Program-made: the position numbers and the translations under genes
NCBI GenBank assembly: GCA_027382625.1
Contig: JAJKFJ010024069.1
Coordinates: forward strand, 1 to 21,017
DNA length: 21,017 nucleotides
Origin: Tetmemena sp. SeJ-2015
Taxonomy: Eukaryota > Ciliophora > Spirotrichea > Sporadotrichida > Oxytrichidae
Direction: 5' to 3'
In this document: positions 18,161 through 21,017 of the stretch, piece after piece
Layout of the letters: each line of letters opens with the position of its first letter
Numbering within the stretch: position 1 is the stretch's first letter
Notes under the pieces: model-generated
What the model saw: the letters and a program-made list of their open reading frames with translations, nothing else
What the model was told of the DNA's origin: nothing
Database searches by the model: none

Positions 18161-18321
18161 ATCAAAATTTTGGCTTTTAATTTAATATTGTTTTTATAAC
18201 TCAATTAGTATTTGTAAGATAGATACTTAGACTCTTCTTTTTGTCTTTGGAGTTGATGAGAATAGTCATATAGAAACTTTTATTTTTCATTTTCTACCTC
18301 TTAAATTATAAGTACCACATT

Positions 18322-18985
18322 TCATTAATATTTACTTTACTTATCTTGTTGTATGATTGACTAATTAAGTCTTTTGAGTTTTTTTAGCTTACTCCTCATG
18401 CGAAGAGACTGAATAAATGAGATCTTGCTGCTACCAGTTTGATTGCCGTTTATAGGAGATTCTAAGCCTTGAGCCATGGTTCTCTTCAAAGGATTTATCT
18501 TCTTGTAGCTAAGTTGCTATCCTGTTTACTTTGAGAATAATAAATTGATGTGTAATATGGTTAAAAGTAAGAATTGCATTTGGTCTGCGTTGCTCTTTCT
18601 TTGTTGCTGTTTTTAGTTGAACATATTCTCAAAGCTGACCACAGATTAACTCATTCAAATGCATATATTCACATATATCAAAATGTTATTTCCTCAAGCT
18701 ATTTTTAGTCTTTTATTTTTTGGGGTCGCTTGGTTCTTAATTATAGTCGAGGCGTCCAATAGGTTTTAAATCTAGCACTTCATGGCTGGCCTGCTTAGTA
18801 ATTTATATTTTGCTATTTTGGTGTTTATCTTCAGATTACTCCAAAGCTATATTGAACGACTGATAAGCCTTGCTCCTTTTCATTTTGACTACTATTCTAT
18901 CCAAATTAATAATTTGGCTTTTATTTTCACAAATCTTGCTCAATTAGAACTGTATTATAACGAAGTAGTCAATAAATTAAATCAT
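18322..18985 (-). CDS. small basic Gln/Lys/Ser-rich protein, function unknown
   Basis: Not recognised. The longest frame starts at ATG 18985 (M-I-Q-F-I-D-Y-F). A second ATG at 18883 (M-K-R-S-K-A-Y-Q-S-F) begins the clearly coding-like part and may be the true start. With two IESs removed there are 196 codons to TGA at 18324-18322. The protein is rich in Lys, Gln and Ser, with P-I-G-R-L-D-Y-N-Q-E-P in the middle and a strongly basic C-terminus (L-R-M-R-S-K-L-K-K-L-K-R-L). No TM segment or known motif. It is on the same strand as, and ~160 bp upstream of, the TBC gene, and divergent from the next gene to the right. Confidence 0.72.
18534..18574 (-). other. IES, pointer ATTCT (36 nt)
   Basis: Copies at 18534-18538 and 18570-18574. 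An in-frame hydrophobic insert without TGA. Removal joins Q-M-Q-F-S to K-Q-T-G-Q-Q-L. Confidence 0.7.
18646..18688 (-). other. IES, candidate pointer TAA (40 nt)
   Basis: Gene-sense TAA at 18646-18648 and 18686-18688. A frame change is required. Removal joins N-S-L-R-K-Q to S-V-V-S-F-E-N. Confidence 0.6.
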
Positions 18986-19470
18986 CTTAAAAAGTTATAT
19001 CAAAATTCAGTATCGTAAGCAGTAGACTTGTAGTAATAATCTGGGAGTTTAATATTTTATTTCTAAGGTAATAAAACAAATAAGTAAAGAAACAGCAACC
19101 ATTTAATCGCCATAGTCTGAAATTTTCAACAAGTTATAAGTAGATTAATAAGAATTTTATTGAGAAAAAATCTTTATCGAAGTTTCTAAGTAATTTATTC
19201 AAATTTCTGAGGTTAGTTTTTGAAAAGCCATTGATTCAGAGAATGATTACATTAAAAAAAATTCCATTTAAAATGATACAATTTGAGCTTAGAAGATACC
19301 TATTTAAGACTCTTTGATTTGCAATTTTTTGGCTTAAACATTTTTATTAGGTAGATCAGGAATTTTATTTTAATTAAATATATGTGTGTTATTTACTTTA
19401 AATACTGCATTTAGATAATGAAACATGTTTTATTCTATGAAAATTTATTTATCAATATATGGATATCATC
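18986..19470. other. divergent intergenic spacer
   Basis: About 485 bp of AT-rich DNA between two divergent start codons (18985 on - and 19471 on +). No coding stretch, RNA gene or clear repeat seen. Confidence 0.5.
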
Positions 19471-21017
19471 ATGCAGTAGTAACATATTCGAAATATTTCT
19501 CCGGCCCTCAAACAAAAACTAACACTTCCTATTGAGAGACTTAGCAAAAGTAATGCACCAGAATAGTAGGATTACAAATTGTATGCTTCAGAGAGATTTG
19601 AAAGCTTAAAAATAACTTCCATTCATATTTATGTTAGCCATAACTTAGCTGATGCTTTAAAGAGGAGTCCCTATCAAAACTTAAATAAAAATTCCTCTTC
19701 TTTTGTTCAAACAAAAGCAGTTAAAAAGAAAGAAGTTTCGCTTTCCCCGATTGCTCATTCTAGGATAAATATTATGCCGCAGCCATTAAATATACCAAGT
19801 CCAGGGTTGAATTCAAATCAAATACAGAATCAAGCTAATCATTAGCAAATTCTATACTCTAATTTTTACTTAATTATTTTGCTTAAATTAGCGGAAACCA
19901 TATGAGAGCTAAACTGCTCATAGCTAAAGAGGCATCCCTCCACCAAATCCATATTCTCAACAAGAGATAAGTTCAAGATTATAGTTTAGAGCTGAAGGTG
20001 GCTCTGATTATTTCAATGCTTACAAGTAATAGTATTCTAGTCTCTATTAAAATACTTTTAATCATAAGACTACTTATTCTCTTTATGCGATTTTTAAAAT
20101 GTTTTTATTCTAACAAAGCTTAAATTCTTCTCCCAGAGAAAATCTAGTGAAGTATCTTTCTCCAAGAAAGAGACAGTTTTTAAAAGAGAACAATTTTAGA
20201 CGAAAGGCTTTCCATGGAATCAAAGAAGTTTTGCACTAGAAGAAGGAATAAAAGTATTCGCAGAAAACTCCCATAAGCTATTTGAGAGGCAACTTAAACT
20301 CATTCCATGTAGATGGCTCATAGAAGAAAGTTTAGGAATATCATGTTGTATCAGAAAACTCTAATCGATATAGAATAAGTAAATTTGAATAAACAAAATC
20401 AATCAATTTAGAGAAAAAATAAAATTCAAAAGAAAGAATTTTAAGTTTAAAATTTGGTTAAACCGATATAGGAGTATTTAAGTTGACTTCAATGTTTAGG
20501 AGGGAGGACCGATATAAACTCTGCCTAGAGAGTAGACTACATTTAGCAACGAGAGACTTAAAAGAATGGAATTAGAATAGCTGAGTGCATCTAATGAGCA
20601 AAGATAGGATATCCAATTCGCATCTCCTGTAATTGCTCCAAAGAGAGAAAAGAATTAGGTCTTCGCGAGAACACATCTCAAATTATTAAGCCATTAAATT
20701 TAATATCTTTAGAGCTTTTTGAATGGATCTCACACATAGAGAATGAAATTTTATAGAATTAAATATTGATTTGAGAAGCAATATAGCAACCTAAGTAGAG
20801 CAATTTACAGAATTAAGGGGTGGCGATAGAACTCCATAGATTAACTCACAAAATTCAAAAGCTAAACAATACAATTCTAAGAACTCTTATCAGACTAATG
20901 AAAAGATAAAACTTCAAATCAATCCTCCATTACATAAAAAGCGCTCAAAATATTTTTAAATGACTTCTTTTTATTATGCATAGTTAATTTAAATCTTAGT
21001 TAGAAACTAAAGGCAGA
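19471..21017 (+). CDS. Ser/Gln/Asn-rich protein, function unknown (3' end outside window)
   Basis: Not recognised. The ATG at 19471 begins M-Q-Q-Q-H-I-R-N-I-S-P. With six IESs removed one frame runs to the window edge without a TGA. The protein is hydrophilic, basic and low complexity, with several S-P sites (L-S-P-I, P-S-P-G, S-S-P-R-E, L-S-P-R-K) and Gln codons mostly TAA/TAG. No TM helix or catalytic motif visible. Near the right edge (after K-K-R-S-K-Y-F, about 20960) the frame becomes AT-rich, so a further IES or the stop lies close to or beyond the edge. Multiple S-P sites could be kinase targets, but that is only suggestive. Confidence 0.8.
19606..19661 (+). other. IES, pointer TTAAA (51 nt)
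   Basis: Copies at 19606-19610 and 19657-19661. In-frame insert without TGA. Removal gives R-F-E-S-L-K-R-S-P-Y. Could be retained coding sequence. Confidence 0.55.
19841..19892 (+). other. IES, pointer ATTAGC (46 nt)
   Basis: Copies at 19841-19846 and 19887-19892. Without removal a TGA follows. Removal joins Q-A-N-H-Q to R-K-P-Y-E-S-Q. Confidence 0.9.
20034..20128 (+). other. IES, pointer ATTCT (90 nt)
   Basis: Copies at 20034-20038 and 20124-20128. AT-rich, in frame, no TGA. Removal joins K-Q-Q-Y-S to S-P-R-E-N-L-V. Confidence 0.7.
20324..20436 (+). other. IES, pointer AAGAAAG (106 nt)
   Basis: A 7-bp repeat at 20324-20330 and 20430-20436. The insert is open and looks coding, but only its removal makes the frame agree with the next, 9-bp pointer. 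Joins D-G-S-Q-K-K to E-F-Q-V-Q-N. Confidence 0.72.
20462..20516 (+). other. IES, pointer ACCGATATA (46 nt)
   Basis: A 9-bp repeat at 20462-20470 and 20508-20516, the longest pointer in the window. Removal joins N-L-V-K-P-I to Q-T-L-P-R-E-Q. Confidence 0.85.
20685..20762 (+). other. IES, pointer ATTAA (73 nt)
   Basis: Copies at 20685-20689 and 20758-20762. Without removal the frame reaches TGA. Removal joins H-L-K-L-L to N-I-D-L-R-S-N. Confidence 0.85.

Noticed and set aside
18782..19018. Hydrophobic + strand frame resembling a membrane protein
   Set aside because: Antisense to the basic protein at 18322-18985, whose - strand reading is continuous through two IESs to a TGA.
20331..20436. Coding sequence in the Ser/Gln-rich gene
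   Set aside because: Open and plausible, but keeping it makes the frame disagree with the following 9-bp pointer. A 7-bp repeat flanks it, so I call it an IES.
1..21017. Paramecium, Tetrahymena or Euplotes origin
   Set aside because: Paramecium IESs are bounded by TA only, Tetrahymena IESs are largely outside coding sequence, and Euplotes uses TGA as sense. Here the pointers vary, the IESs are inside genes and TGA is stop.
1..21017. Transposons, CRISPR arrays, tRNA or rRNA genes, telomeric repeats
   Set aside because: None could be seen by reading. Simple AT-rich repeats occur but without the structure of any of these.

Overview
This window is best read as germline (micronuclear) DNA of a spirotrich/stichotrich ciliate of the Oxytricha-Stylonychia type. 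It is AT-rich. Every recognisable protein needs TAA and TAG read as glutamine and only TGA as stop. Each gene is broken by short AT-rich inserts flanked by direct repeats of 3-9 bp. Removing one repeat copy plus the insert restores the protein frame. These are internal eliminated sequences (IESs) with pointers between macronuclear-destined segments (MDSs). I place 63 IESs by hand, mostly 22-140 nt (largest 431 nt). Ten genes become a whole number of codons from ATG to TGA after removal: 1812-2372 (143 codons), 2502-4491 (505), 4987-6531 (442), 6786-8264 (431), 8674-10835 (631), 11007-11737 (213), 11973-13635 (411), 13738-14114 (116), 14344-18160 (933) and 18322-18985 (196). No telomeric repeat, transposon, tRNA, rRNA or CRISPR array was seen. 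All resolved MDSs are in linear order.

Layout. The left edge (1-673, + strand) holds the 3' part of an unknown gene. From 913 to 8264, all on the - strand, lies a tandem family of four drug/metabolite-transporter (EamA-type) genes. Three are complete two-repeat proteins (2502-4491, 4987-6531, 6786-8264). The leftmost (913-1760) has only the first repeat. An unrelated small gene (1812-2372) sits inside the array. Next is a 630-residue Gln/Asn/Ser-rich coiled-coil protein (8674-10835, -), divergent from a mitochondrial-type cyclophilin (11007-11737, +). An ABHD4/ABHD5-like alpha/beta hydrolase (11973-13635, +) and a small single-span membrane protein (13738-14114, +) follow. A TBC-domain Rab GTPase-activating protein (14344-18160, -) and a basic unknown protein (18322-18985, -) lie beyond. 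A Ser/Gln-rich unknown gene (19471 onward, +) runs off the right edge.

The genes are unlikely to work as an operon. In such ciliates neighbouring germline genes normally end up on separate gene-sized chromosomes. What they share is the need for DNA rearrangement before expression. The most informative parts are the DMT paralogues, whose IES positions are partly shared while the pointers have drifted, and the left 2.5 kb, where three genes look incomplete.
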